NCBI RefSeq assembly: GCF_030412265.1 | Contig: NZ_JAUHLN010000010.1 | Location: 1 to 63,623, forward strand | Source of the DNA: Fictibacillus terranigra | GTDB taxonomy: Bacteria > Bacillota > Bacilli > Bacillales > Fictibacillaceae | Reading direction: 5' to 3' | DNA length: 63,623 nucleotides | In this document: piece after piece, positions 34,977 through 43,940 of the stretch | Position numbering within the stretch: position 1 is the first letter of the stretch | How the letters are laid out: each line of letters starts with the position of its first letter | Position numbers and translations under genes: made by a program | The notes under the pieces: generated by a model | Database searches by the model: none | What the model saw: the letters and a program-made list of their open reading frames with translations, nothing else | Told to the model about the DNA's origin: nothing

Positions 34977-35573
34977 TTTTGAATGTGTGAGAACTAATAC
35001 AACTCAAATAATCATGTTGTATGATCAAATATTTTACAATCGTATTTGCTTGCATATACGATTATGTGTACATTTGTATTTTGTCGAATAAACCATTAAA
35101 AGTTAGTAAAAAGGAGATTGGCTGTCTTTTTCCTCCTTTGTTCTTCCCAGTTATGCTCCATCATTGAATATTGAGGAATTCGTAGGATTTTAAATATGTA
35201 CCGAGTACTGGATATGTTCAACAAAAGGGCAAAGATCCGTTCCGTTAGCTGCCATTGGGTGGCGTAACAAGGAATGGTATTTATAAGTAATTGGAACATT
35301 AAATTTGGTTTAGTTGAAGAGATATTTTTTCCTACAGGTTTGTCCTGTAGCTGCAAAAACTAGAGGACCGGATCATTTTTATTGACCGTTGCTTAAATTA
35401 GTTTCATAAGACTAGAAGAAGTTTATCGTATTATGGAGAGATTTTCTTCGAATAAGAAAAGTGTGTGCTATAGCTATATATAGCTGTACTTTTACCAACA
35501 AGAATAGTGTATACTTAGAGCGTATGTTCGCTTTTTGTGCATATCATTCAAATAATATAGTAAATCGTTAATT
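34977..35573. other. AT-rich stretch without supported gene
   Basis: An 86-codon minus-strand frame (35096-35356) has no ribosome site and no recognisable family. Otherwise nothing. Confidence 0.4.
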
Positions 35574-35585
35574 GGAGTGTTTATG

Positions 35586-35765
35586 ATGTTAAGTATTGAA
35601 GGAGAAAAGGTTAGAGGGTTCTTATATGACTCGCTAGTAACTGCGAAGAGTGATTTAGGGAAAAATGAAACTATAGTTACAGAGGATCATATATTATTCT
35701 TTATTATTAATAATAGAGACTATAATAAAGTCAGTAATGCTGGTTATGTAAAAGTATCAAATTAA
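35586..35765 (+). CDS. Hypothetical small protein
   Basis: About 59 aa from ATG 35586, with GGAGTG upstream (35574-35579); the ATG at 35583 is an alternative. The sequence (LSIEGEKVRGFLYDSLVTAK, then EDHILFFIINNRDYN) looks like a real soluble protein, but I recognise no family. It lies just before the type I toxin unit. Confidence 0.5.
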   Translation: MLSIEGEKVRGFLYDSLVTAKSDLGKNETIVTEDHILFFIINNRDYNKVSNAGYVKVSN

Positions 35766-35884
35766 AACCCTGCCAAAATGGGGTCTTCCAGTTGATTTTA
35801 AGGCTGATATGGTATTGTATAATTAAAATGCAGTTACATAAGCAGGGTGGCGGTGGCATCCCCGAAAGAAGGGGGGTGTAACCG

Positions 35885-35968
35885 ATGATGACTACTTACG
35901 AAGCTTTAACACTCATGATAGCATTCGCAACCTTAATCGTAATAATCATCTCAAACACAAAAAAGTAA
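35885..35968 (+). CDS. Holin-like type I toxin peptide
   Basis: This 27-aa peptide (MMTTYEALTLMIAFATLIVI followed by IISNTKK) matches the putative holin-like toxin family (BsrG/YonT-type small membrane toxins). TATAAT at 35818-35823 and the G-rich ribosome site GGGGGGTG at 35871-35878 lie upstream. The leader octamer CAGGGTGG (35843-35850) is perfectly complementary to CCACCCTG right after the stop codon. Such 5'-3' pairing is known to block translation of the full-length mRNA in type I systems. A convergent antisense RNA is predicted over its 3' end. Confidence 0.85.
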   Translation: MMTTYEALTLMIAFATLIVIIISNTKK

Positions 35969-36189
35969 CCACCCTGTCTGGCCAGACGAATTAATGGGTG
36001 ATTACTTTTTCTTCTCATGTTCGATTCGAGCCGCCGCACTTCTTGCGGGAAGCTGTAGAACTCTGATGTTCCCGCATCAGGGTTCTTTTTATATTATGCC
36101 TTCTCTAATCTAATTATATAATTTGTTTTTATCTTTTACAAGTAAAGGAATTAGCTAGGATTGGGCTCTATTTATTGTTCTTCAATTTT
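35914..36189 (+). repeat. 276-bp direct repeat, copy 2
   Basis: Identical by eye to 33622-33897. It covers the toxin from its eleventh codon through the antitoxin promoter. Confidence 0.85.
35955..36106 (-). ncRNA. Predicted type I antitoxin RNA
   Basis: The minus-strand promoter is TTGTAA (36136-36141), 17-nt spacer, TATAAT (36113-36118). The RNA runs to the hairpin AAAAGTAATCACCC...GGGTGGTTACTTTTTT shared with the toxin mRNA terminator. It is antisense to the toxin 3' region. Confidence 0.7.
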
Positions 36190-36671
36190 ATAAAAAAGGA
36201 GCATTGGTGTAAGTGTTGAATTTTTTTTGACCATTCGAAATGGTAACTCGACTTGGGGAGCGTATTTCTATTATGGAGATGCACCAGTACGAAGATTTAG
36301 ATATTTTTAGACCTGAGTAAGGAATGTGAGCACTGATATTGAATACAATCCAGTGTGAATTTTTCAGATCTTTTTGTTTATTAAATTTAGCATTGAAAAA
36401 GCGATGGTTAGAATGATATTGGAAAATAATTAAGGCTGCACAATGAGACCTACTGATAAAGTTAAGTCTTCTTAATCAATAGTGGCTTTTTATGAGATAC
36501 ATACAGTTCCCCCTGCGAAAAAATCTATTTAACACCATATAGAATTCGTCAAATTAAAAAACACTCCCTGTTTCTATGAAGTGCTTTAACAAAACTGGTG
36601 CTTTACCTAATGCAATTTGTCAAAAATCACATACACTGATGAGGATTAGCGAAACCTTGAAGGAGGACACA
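36190..36671. other. Intergenic stretch
   Basis: No supported gene. A broken plus-strand frame at 36230-36310 (TIRNGNSTWGAYFYYG) is not recognised. Confidence 0.35.
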
Positions 36672-36971
36672 ATGAATAATCATAATTTGATAACAAACTA
36701 CGTTGATAACCCACAACAGGGGCTGGGGATGATCCTTCCACGGGAATTTCCGTATTGGGGTACGGCGCCATCAACAGGAAACGTACTTACAACACAGCAA
36801 TTACAACTGATTCAGCAACTTGTTGATTCCGGGACGCAGTCTCATCATAGTACAGGGTCTAACCCTGGTCACCATCCACCCGGACATTATAAAGGATATT
36901 ATTATGGTTATCCTGCAAACTATGGTTGCTACCCCGTTAATTGTGGATGTCCGTGGCATGGATGGATTTAA
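36672..36971 (+). CDS. Small Tyr/His/Gly-rich protein, possible spore coat protein
   Basis: This 99-aa protein starts at ATG 36672, directly behind AGGAGG. The N-terminal half is polar (NNHNLITNYVDNPQQGLGMI). The C-terminal tail is rich in Gly, Tyr, His, Pro and Cys (HHPPGHYKGYYYGYPANYGC, then CGCPWHGWI). Such tails are usual in Bacillus coat or crust proteins that are cross-linked through Tyr and Cys. No family recognised. Confidence 0.65.
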   Translation: MNNHNLITNYVDNPQQGLGMILPREFPYWGTAPSTGNVLTTQQLQLIQQLVDSGTQSHHSTGSNPGHHPPGHYKGYYYGYPANYGCYPVNCGCPWHGWI

Positions 36972-37106
36972 TAAAACCCGTGGGAAAAGTGGACAGACAG
37001 ATTATCAAATATCTATGGGGACCGTATGTGAAGGCAGCATCATGTTTTCTTACATACCGGTAAAGTAAAAATAAATGGGTCCCATGCTTTTTCTTTTACA
37101 TTTTAC

Positions 37107-38600
37107 TTATAACAATGGAGAAAGCAGGCGAGCTCCCTGCTGAATTATCCGTTGTGAAAGAGAGCGCTGTTGTAAATCCTCCATGGTCAACTGCAACGAA
37201 TCACTAAGATCAAGCTCGAATTGCTCTGTGAGATCCCGTGCTACATCGATACTGTAAACGACTTCACACACCTCGTAATTAAGCCGAAAGCTTCTCATAT
37301 CGTAATTTGCAGCGCCAACTTCAGCAATCTCCTCATCGACAATCATGACCTTCGCGTGTAACAACCCTTTGTCGTACAGGTAGATTTGAACCCCGGATTC
37401 CAACAGCTCTCCGTAAAAGGTGGGGCTTGCAAGACCCACGATTTTTTGATCTACGTGGCGAGGAACCAGTAGTCTTACTCGGACACCACGGGCCACAGCT
37501 GTCTTTATAGCAAGGATAATATCTTCATCGGGCACAAAGTAAGGTGTGGTGATATCAATGGTTTTGGTAGCTTGTGTCACCAGAATAAAGTAGGCCTCCC
37601 GGACGACCGGCGTTGGAATGCCAGGATTGCCTTCTAACGTTTGAATGTATGCTTTCTGCAATGGTTCCATCCTTGAGAAATTGTCTATACCCTTTAACGT
37701 GCCCATTTCAGTACGCCATTGTGCCGACCCTACGGAAACACCTGTCTTGCCCGGTATCTGCAATTTTGGAATGTTTTGATGCTTTTTTTGATCTTGTTGT
37801 GTCTTCGACTTGATCCTTTCCGGCGCTGCGATGTTCCAGTGGGTGTCGAAAATAGTCTGCAAATCGAAAGGCGCTTCACCTGTGATTCGCAAATGAGTGT
37901 CACGCCAGAATCCCACTCCTGGCTTTAAACCTGTATACTCATACCCTACGTTGATCCCACCTGTAAATGCTTCCTTTCCGTCGATTAGTACAATCTTACA
38001 ATGATCCCGATAATTCCAGTTGGAGAACATCCAAGGGAAACGCAATGGAAATATGGTCCGGCATTCAATCCCTGCATTCATCATCTCAGTGATCTTATGC
38101 TGTGGAAATTGACGGCTTCCAAAACCGTCTCTCACAAAGCGGATCTTCACGCCAGCTGCAGCCCGTTCTAGCAGCAGGTCCGTGAGCTGTCTGCCAATCT
38201 GATCATCCCGGTAGATGTAATATTCCAGATCAATCTTTTTTTGGGCGCTCTTCAGCGATTCAAGAAGCTTTCCATAGGTTTTAATACCGTTTATAAGTAT
38301 TTGGACTTTGCCGGCCCGAAGTCCATGCACGCTCAATTTCCCTAAAGCATGTGCGATGACCGAGGCAGAGGGGCTAAATGAATCAGGCAACTGGTGTGAT
38401 TCATGATGCGGAGAAGTCAATCTTTTTCGACGAATACGAACAGGGTTCGTTGTACTGAGATAAAGTCCAAAACCGATGATAGGCAAAATGAGGCAGAAAG
38501 CTAACCAATTCAAGGCCTTGGCTGGCCGGCGAACTTCACGAATCGCTATGATTAACATAAAGATCGTATTTATTATGTATAGCCAAAGAATCCACATCAA
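37107..38600 (-). CDS. cls: Cardiolipin synthase
   Basis: About 497 aa. It has two N-terminal membrane helices (WILWLYIINTIFMLIIAI, LNWLAFCLILPIIGFGLYLS). Two phospholipase D motifs follow: H-x-K-x4-D in DHCKIVLIDGKEAFTGGINVG and LLHAKVMIVDEEIAEVGAAN. It condenses two phosphatidylglycerol molecules to cardiolipin. The start (TTG 38600, also TTG 38603 or ATG 38597) follows AGGAGG. Cardiolipin synthase genes are often found next to spoVA-2mob loci. A decayed paralogue lies at 53269-54772. Confidence 0.93.
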   Translation of the reverse strand: MMWILWLYIINTIFMLIIAIREVRRPAKALNWLAFCLILPIIGFGLYLSTTNPVRIRRKRLTSPHHESHQLPDSFSPSASVIAHALGKLSVHGLRAGKVQILINGIKTYGKLLESLKSAQKKIDLEYYIYRDDQIGRQLTDLLLERAAAGVKIRFVRDGFGSRQFPQHKITEMMNAGIECRTIFPLRFPWMFSNWNYRDHCKIVLIDGKEAFTGGINVGYEYTGLKPGVGFWRDTHLRITGEAPFDLQTIFDTHWNIAAPERIKSKTQQDQKKHQNIPKLQIPGKTGVSVGSAQWRTEMGTLKGIDNFSRMEPLQKAYIQTLEGNPGIPTPVVREAYFILVTQATKTIDITTPYFVPDEDIILAIKTAVARGVRVRLLVPRHVDQKIVGLASPTFYGELLESGVQIYLYDKGLLHAKVMIVDEEIAEVGAANYDMRSFRLNYEVCEVVYSIDVARDLTEQFELDLSDSLQLTMEDLQQRSLSQRIIQQGARLLSPLL

Positions 38601-38924
38601 CAAAAATCCCCTCCTTTTTTTATTCTCTAACATGTGTAAATAGTTATGTAAGTATACAACTTTTGGTCATAGTGACAGAAGATGGAATTAATAACCAGGG
38701 GAGGATAGTGTTTTTTACGTTTTAGGGTTTTATCTGATTTTAAGGGATCGTTACTGAGAGGTAAGCGATTAAAACAGTTCGAAAAATTTAAGACAATCGC
38801 AAATGCTCAAGAGCTAACCTTTACGTTAAGCGAAAACCGTTTTATCCTCTCACGAACTAGATTAAAAAGTCAGGCAAGTCGTTGAGACTTTTGCTCTTGA
38901 TACATAAAATCAGTAACGTTGTTT

Positions 38925-39011
38925 CAAAACGGAGCCCAACAAGCCCAGACAATCGTGGATTCTTTGAATCCGCGCCTGCAAGATATTGAACAAGAATTTA
39001 GCTATTCATAA
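38925..39011 (+). pseudogene. DUF1657 protein, C-terminal fragment
   Basis: The plus strand reads AQQAQTIVDSLNPRLQDIEQ and is nearly identical in DNA to the end of the intact DUF1657 gene at 56815-57021. The N-terminal half is missing. With the nearby cls gene it mirrors the 53-57 kb region. Confidence 0.82.
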
Positions 39012-39535
39012 ATGTTTAATGCGATTTCCTGGCTTTCTTCTTTTATCTGGCCAATGACAGATATGACGGAACCGACCGCTTGTATCCAACTCCCTGTAAT
39101 AACCAAAGATTGGCTATCGCTAGATCGATCACAAGGATCATAATAATTATTGCTTGATTGCAGTTCGTACGCTCCCCCTAAAGCCTGTATAGAGTTTCCG
39201 ATAGCATGTAAAAGGTTACAGATAATATTTTCTGTTTGTCCCTGTCAGTACTGTCTTCAAATTCATCCGCCAGAGCAACAAGCCCTCCTAAAGCCTGAAT
39301 CCAATTGCCAGTAAAAATTTAAAGACTGCTTAGTTTTTTCCTCGAACTCGATTAGGATACCGGTAACTACTGTAAGATTTCCGTTCGATTGAAGCTCGTT
39401 TCCGATTAACTCCAGAGAAAAGGTGCCTTGTCCGTCAGCTTCAAGGGCATTCCCCGTTGCCTGTAAGACATTTCCCCACAGATTTAGATCCTCTTGAAAA
39501 TGGTTGTGACTGCTAATCCCAATAAACATCGTCAA
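39009..39535 (-). pseudogene. DUF6944-like repetitive protein, frameshifted
   Basis: The minus strand carries repeated units of the type GNWIQALGG and GNSIQALGGAYELQ and GSWIQAVGSVISVIG, as in DUF6944 proteins of Bacillus. The first part (39535-39263) reads MTMFIGISSHNHFQEDLNLW and so on. At about 39320 and again at about 39230 the reading frame changes. The end at about 39012 reads EESQEIALNIYE. It is probably dead. Confidence 0.65.
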
Positions 39536-39715
39536 TATAATAGATGGTTGTCACTGTTAACATGTTCGATAACCGCAATAATAACAACATTTCGAAAAGA
39601 TGCATGAACTAGGATATAGACGAAATAGGAAAGGTAACCGGCTATGAGTGTCGTTAAATGAGAAAAGAATAATTTATTGTTGGTTAATACATACTAACAG
39701 CTGGAGGAATATAAA

Positions 39716-39997
39716 ATGATGGAAAATTCGGCACGAATGCACCAAAATATGCATGTAGGGGACATCCCCCCACAACTGAATCATGGAGGACATGAGGTTT
39801 TTGATGTACACGAAGTCCTGTCAGGAACAGTAGGTACGCTTAACCAATACATGTTATTGCGTCCTCATGTAAAAGACCAAGAACTGTTAAATATCATTGA
39901 CCGTCAATATACGTTTATGCAAGATGAGTACAACATAACAGTGGAGTGTTTTTCCACCGGTCAAGATCCTCAAAGCCAACAAAAAGTTACAAGATGA
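39716..39997 (+). CDS. CotF-like spore coat protein, N-terminal type
   Basis: This 93-aa protein (GGHEVFDVHEVLSGTVGTLN, then LLNIIDRQYTFMQDEYNITV) resembles the four-helix ferritin-like part of CotF/CotX-associated coat proteins. It starts behind GGAGGAATATAAA. Its stop overlaps the next start (ATGA at 39994), so the two small coat proteins are made together and probably form the two halves of a CotF-like unit. Confidence 0.82.
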   Translation: MMENSARMHQNMHVGDIPPQLNHGGHEVFDVHEVLSGTVGTLNQYMLLRPHVKDQELLNIIDRQYTFMQDEYNITVECFSTGQDPQSQQKVTR

Positions 39998-40359
39998 ATC
40001 AGGGGAATGATTTCGTATATGGTTTAAAAACATCTCAGCCTAAAAAACCGCTTCAATCGGTGGAAGAAATTACAGACGAATGCATTTCCGGTTGCATGCT
40101 TGGATCAGTCAAGGCAAACGCTTCTGCCAAAACCATGGCAGCACTTGAAACAACAAACCCAGTTGTCCGTCGGGTACTTGCTGATTCGGTTCCAAACTGT
40201 ATTGAAATGGCGTATGAAATTTCACTATATCAGAACAAACATCATTATTACCAAGTACCACAGTTAGCACCGCAAGACATGCAGCAAATGCTAACTATGT
40301 ATGCACCTTCACAGGTCAATCAGCAGATGCCAAACAATAACAATAATATACCTCAATAA
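39994..40359 (+). CDS. CotF-like spore coat protein, C-terminal type
   Basis: This 121-aa protein starts at the overlapping ATG 39994. DECISGCMLGSVKANASAKT, NPVVRRVLADSVPNCIEMAY and HHYYQVPQLAPQDMQQML are typical of the second CotF-like protein. A low-complexity Asn/Gln tail ends it. Expression in the mother cell late in sporulation is expected from the family. Confidence 0.83.
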   Translation: MNQGNDFVYGLKTSQPKKPLQSVEEITDECISGCMLGSVKANASAKTMAALETTNPVVRRVLADSVPNCIEMAYEISLYQNKHHYYQVPQLAPQDMQQMLTMYAPSQVNQQMPNNNNNIPQ

Positions 40360-40423
40360 ATAAATTAATGGAGGATGCCAACTGTAATTGCTGCTCAATA
40401 ATGTCCAAAAGTTGATGGGGTTG

Positions 40424-40453
40424 TTTGTCCAGGAATTGACGGATATAATGTCC
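40424..40453 (+). repeat. Left inverted repeat of the transposon
   Basis: TTTGTCCAGGAATTGACGG followed 5 bases on by AATGTCC; pairs with 43344-43376 on the other strand. Confidence 0.7.
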
Positions 40454-40635
40454 TTAATAAGGCTGGAGAAAGGAAAAGACGCCTTCCATAATGTCGGCCA
40501 TTACCAGTGGCGCGACGGAAGACGTCCCTCAAAACAATATGATTATTGTCTCTCATTATATCATAGAAGAATGCGCCAATAAAGGCGTTTTTTATTCGGT
40601 GTACAGAAAGGGTTCCTTGTCCATGTTGTAACAGC

Positions 40636-41106
40636 TTGGATTTCAAGGTCATCGGTTCAAGAGAGCGAAAATTGAGAGATGATAGCGGTGTGTCCAGCAA
40701 GTTTATCATCAGGAGACTGCGCTGCAGACAGTGTGAGAAGATCCATCATGAGCTCCCTGACATCATGGTACCTTACAGACGCTATGGTTCCGAAGTTATC
40801 GAGGAGACTGTCCTCTCAGTAGCCCACCTGACGGTGGGTGCAGATGAATCTACCATCTATCGTTGGAGAAGCTGGTTTTTTGAGCTAATTGATTATTGGC
40901 TGTTCATCCTTCAATCGCTGCTCATTCAACTTGGATCAGATGAGACCTCGGCTATCGACCTGTCCAGTCGGAAGCTGCCTGTACATGAACGAATTGGACA
41001 ATGGTTTGGTGGAGCGTGCGGATGGCTGGCAAAAATTGTCCGTCCAGTCACCAACCACCATTTTTGGATACATACCCGTTCTGCCTTTTTGTCCATGAGC
41101 GATTAA
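40636..41106 (+). CDS. DUF6431 zinc-ribbon protein of the transposon
   Basis: At least 156 aa. In-frame sequence just upstream (from about 40612) reads VPCPCCNS, a zinc-ribbon Cys pair matched by RCRQCEKIHHELPDIMVPYRRY. No ATG, GTG or TTG is available before it after the last stop, so the true start is unclear and the TTG at 40636 gives a shortened protein. ESTIYRWRSWFFELIDYWLFI is typical of the family. It is the first gene of this transposon type and may bind the ends. Confidence 0.72.
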   Translation: MDFKVIGSRERKLRDDSGVSSKFIIRRLRCRQCEKIHHELPDIMVPYRRYGSEVIEETVLSVAHLTVGADESTIYRWRSWFFELIDYWLFILQSLLIQLGSDETSAIDLSSRKLPVHERIGQWFGGACGWLAKIVRPVTNHHFWIHTRSAFLSMSD

Positions 41107-41144
41107 TCTACACTTCAATTATCCAATGTGAAGGAGTGTGGAAG

Positions 41145-42500
41145 ATGGTTAGGTCAAAGGCGGAAGAAAAGGCGACCCATCGATTTCAGATGATTGCGCC
41201 ACTATTAGATGAAAAGCTAGATTCGCAGGAGCTGAATAAGCTTCGCACGCAGATCTGTGAAAGGCACGGTGTCTCTGAGCGCACAGTTCGGCGCTATGTC
41301 TCTCAGTTCAGAGACCTGGGATATGAGGGGCTGAAACAGAAACCTTACCGAACGATCCCCGGGAACTGCAGGACGATGTATTAGAAAAGGCCATCCTGTT
41401 AAGAAGAGAACTGCCGAGCAGGAGCATCGCCTCAATTATCCAAATCCTTGAGTGGGACGGCATCGTAGAACAAGGCACGTTGAAACGCTCCACCTTACAG
41501 GAACGATTGGCGAAGCGTGGCTACAGCGCTCGTCAGATGAAGATGTACCATGAAACCTCTGGTGCCGTACGACGTTTCCAAAAACGCTGCCGAAATGCCC
41601 TATGGCATTCAGATATTAAATACGGTCCGTTCATTCCCATCGGCCCAAATAGCACGAAAAAGCAGGTGTACATGGTCGCCTTTCTCGATGATGCGACACG
41701 TTTTCCTCTTCACGTTTCGTTTTATCCGATGCTCGATGCACGCTGTGTGGAGGACGCCTTCCGTGAATCCATTCGCAAGCACGGAGTTCCCGAAAGCGTG
41801 TACTTTGACAACGGCAAACAATATCGCACTAAATGGATGGCCAGAACTTGTTCAAGACTCGGCACCCGTCTCCTCTACGCCCGCCCGTATTCACCGGAAT
41901 CAACAGGAAAAGTAGAACGTTTTAACCGGACTTTTGATGAATTCCTTCAAGAGGTGAAGCTTCAAAATCCGCAAACGCTCGAAGAGCTGAAGGGAATGGC
42001 TCGAAGTGTGGTTGAAGGAGCGTTACATCCATAAGCCGCACAGTGCGATCAACGGCAAGACACCTTTTGAGGCGTTCCGTAGCGAATCCACCCAGATCCG
42101 TACCGTGTCGGCGGAGGAACTGGCGCATGCCTTCCTGCATGCGGAGACTCGAAAAGTGGACAAATCCGGCTGTATCAGTTTCCAGGACCATAAATATGAA
42201 GTTGGCATTAATTTCGTGGGCTGCCAGGTGGAGATCACTTTCGATCCCCAGGATACGAGCGAACTAATTGTCGATTACCCTGGCTTTGACAGTTGGAAGG
42301 CATCTGAGATGGTCATCTCGGAAAAAACAGGGAAAAGACCGTCGTTGCCAGAGAAGATGACAAAGGAACCTGTCGGTTCATCCCGTCTCCTCCAAGGTGC
42401 GAAAAAGGCAAATGAAAAACGAAAGGCATCTGCCATTACCCCAACTGTACCAGCGGTGAGCTTCCGGCATATCGGCAAAGGAGGCACGAACCATGTTTGA
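41145..42500 (+). pseudogene. DDE transposase (TniA/Mu-type), two frameshifts
   Basis: Three consecutive frames make one transposase. 41145-41355 has the helix-turn-helix (CERHGVSERTVRRYVSQF). About 41356-42000 has the catalytic core with Asp in LWHSDIKYGP, Asp in YFDNGKQYR and Glu in STGKVERFNRTFDEF. About 42003-42500 has the C-terminal barrel (WLKERYIHKPHSAINGKTPF, EVGINFVGCQVEI). Shift 1 at about 41355 lacks one G in CCCCGGGAA. Shift 2 is at about 41995-42010. As written it cannot give a full-length enzyme unless frameshifting occurs. Confidence 0.87.
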
Positions 42501-43293
42501 AGCCTTCTTTGAGATGTGCCAGACGCCGTTCTCTCGCAACATACCTACCAACGATCTGTACGAATCGAACCAGCTCGAAGAGATTATCGGCCGATTAAAT
42601 TACGCGGCAGAGCGACAGCTCTTCGCTGTGATGACAGGTGAATGCGGCCTTGGAAAGACGACTGCCATCCGCCGATTCACCGAACAGTTAGATCCGTCTC
42701 GCTATAAACTGCTTTATCTATCGGATTCAAAGCTGACGCCCCGACATTTTTACAAAGGTATGTTAGAACAGCTGGGGCTCGAGTCCAAGTTCTACCGGGG
42801 AGATGCCAAACGTCAGCTGCATCGTGAGATTGAACTGATGAAAGGGATACATAAACTCACCCCTGTCGTAGTGGTTGATGAGGCACATCTGCTTGATCGC
42901 GAAATGTTGGAAGAAGTGCGATTCCTACTGAATTTCCGTATGGATGCCCAGAGCCCAATGGCTCTCATCATGGTCGGGCAGACTGAGCTTTGGGAACGTC
43001 TCCAGCTCCAATCCTTCGCTGCAATCCGCCAACGTATTGACATCCAGTTCAAACTGCATCATCTCGATCGCTCGGAGAGCAAGCAATATATAAAGAAGCA
43101 TCTAACTTACGCTGGAGTGGGACGTGATATATTTAGCGAATCCGCCATTGGTGAGATCTTCAGTTACTCGAGTGGCGCTTCCCGTCTCATCAATAAACTG
43201 GCAACGCACTGCCTTCTATTTGCGGCACAGAATGGCAACAGAATCATTGATGATCGCATGGTCAAGAAAGTAATCGAGGGAGAACTGGCATAG
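42493..43293 (+). CDS. AAA ATPase of the transposon (TniB/ExeA-like)
   Basis: This 266-aa protein begins FEAFFEMCQTPFSRNIPTND. It has Walker A in GECGLGKTTAIRRF, Walker B in PVVVVDEAHLLD, sensor 1 in LIMVGQTEL, and the arginine region FAAIRQRID. Such ATPases deliver the transposase to target DNA. It overlaps the transposase end by 8 bp and appears intact. Confidence 0.9.
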   Translation: MFEAFFEMCQTPFSRNIPTNDLYESNQLEEIIGRLNYAAERQLFAVMTGECGLGKTTAIRRFTEQLDPSRYKLLYLSDSKLTPRHFYKGMLEQLGLESKFYRGDAKRQLHREIELMKGIHKLTPVVVVDEAHLLDREMLEEVRFLLNFRMDAQSPMALIMVGQTELWERLQLQSFAAIRQRIDIQFKLHHLDRSESKQYIKKHLTYAGVGRDIFSESAIGEIFSYSSGASRLINKLATHCLLFAAQNGNRIIDDRMVKKVIEGELA

Positions 43294-43343
43294 TTCTCCC
43301 TCGATTTCCTCTATATTATTGGACAAAAAAACCGTTAGGTTTG

Positions 43344-43376
43344 GGACAAAAAGAACTGTCAATTTCCGGACGAAAT
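43344..43376 (-). repeat. Right inverted repeat of the transposon
   Basis: On the minus strand TTTCGTCCGGAAATTGACAG then TTGTCC, matching the left end. Confidence 0.7.
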
Positions 43377-43385
43377 CTTATGTCA

Positions 43386-43940
43386 TTAACAGCCAACCTT
43401 CTATTTCCGATGGAGGGTGGTACTCTCCTTTTTTAATTACCTGGGGAAGTGGTGTTATCCGTTTTAAAGAGTAATTCTCAGGCAATTTGCGTATTCAGGT
43501 GATAACCAGTTGTGTTCTTAACTATTTCCTATAGGGTTGATGTGTGTTCAAATACCAGTTCGCCTCAAACATGATGAGACTGGGAACCGGGATGCAGGGA
43601 CAGGATCAACATCCGGTAACCAGTAATCCTTTACAAGGCAGACCATTGGACGGATTATTTACGGAAATTTAAGAAAATAGAATTTAGATATGCAGATATT
43701 TTTCACTCTCCCATTATTACCACTTATCATTTGGCAGCAATACCAACTCCAAACGCCTTTGTTCTATAATCATGTCAATCCGTATTTAAACTAAATATGG
43801 ATAAGAAAATTCCAATTAATTTAAAAGTCTCATAAACAGGCACTGAATTACGCAAAAACGATAGTAAATTAAGAAATTGATAAAGAGGATTTTATTAAAC
43901 AAGGGCTAGAATACTCACCAAGCCCAAAGGAGGCAATCAT
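43386..43940. other. Non-coding or decayed stretch
   Basis: A plus-strand frame at 43549-43673 (VQIPVRLKHDE or, in the next frame, FKYQFASNMMRLGTGMQGQD) looks like a gene end but has no start and is not recognised. Confidence 0.35.

Larger units (their letters stand above)
40413..43385. mobile_element. Three-gene TniA/TniB-type transposon (approximate ends)
   Basis: The element holds a DUF6431 gene, a DDE transposase with two frameshifts, and an AAA ATPase, all on the plus strand. Inverted ends share TTTGTCCAGGAATTGACGG (left, 40424-40442) with TTCGTCCGGAAATTGACAG (right, reverse strand, 43376-43358), and more GGACA/TGTCC motifs lie inside. Outer limits are set where both ends read TGA; no clear target duplication was found, so limits may be off by tens of bases. 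Confidence 0.78.
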
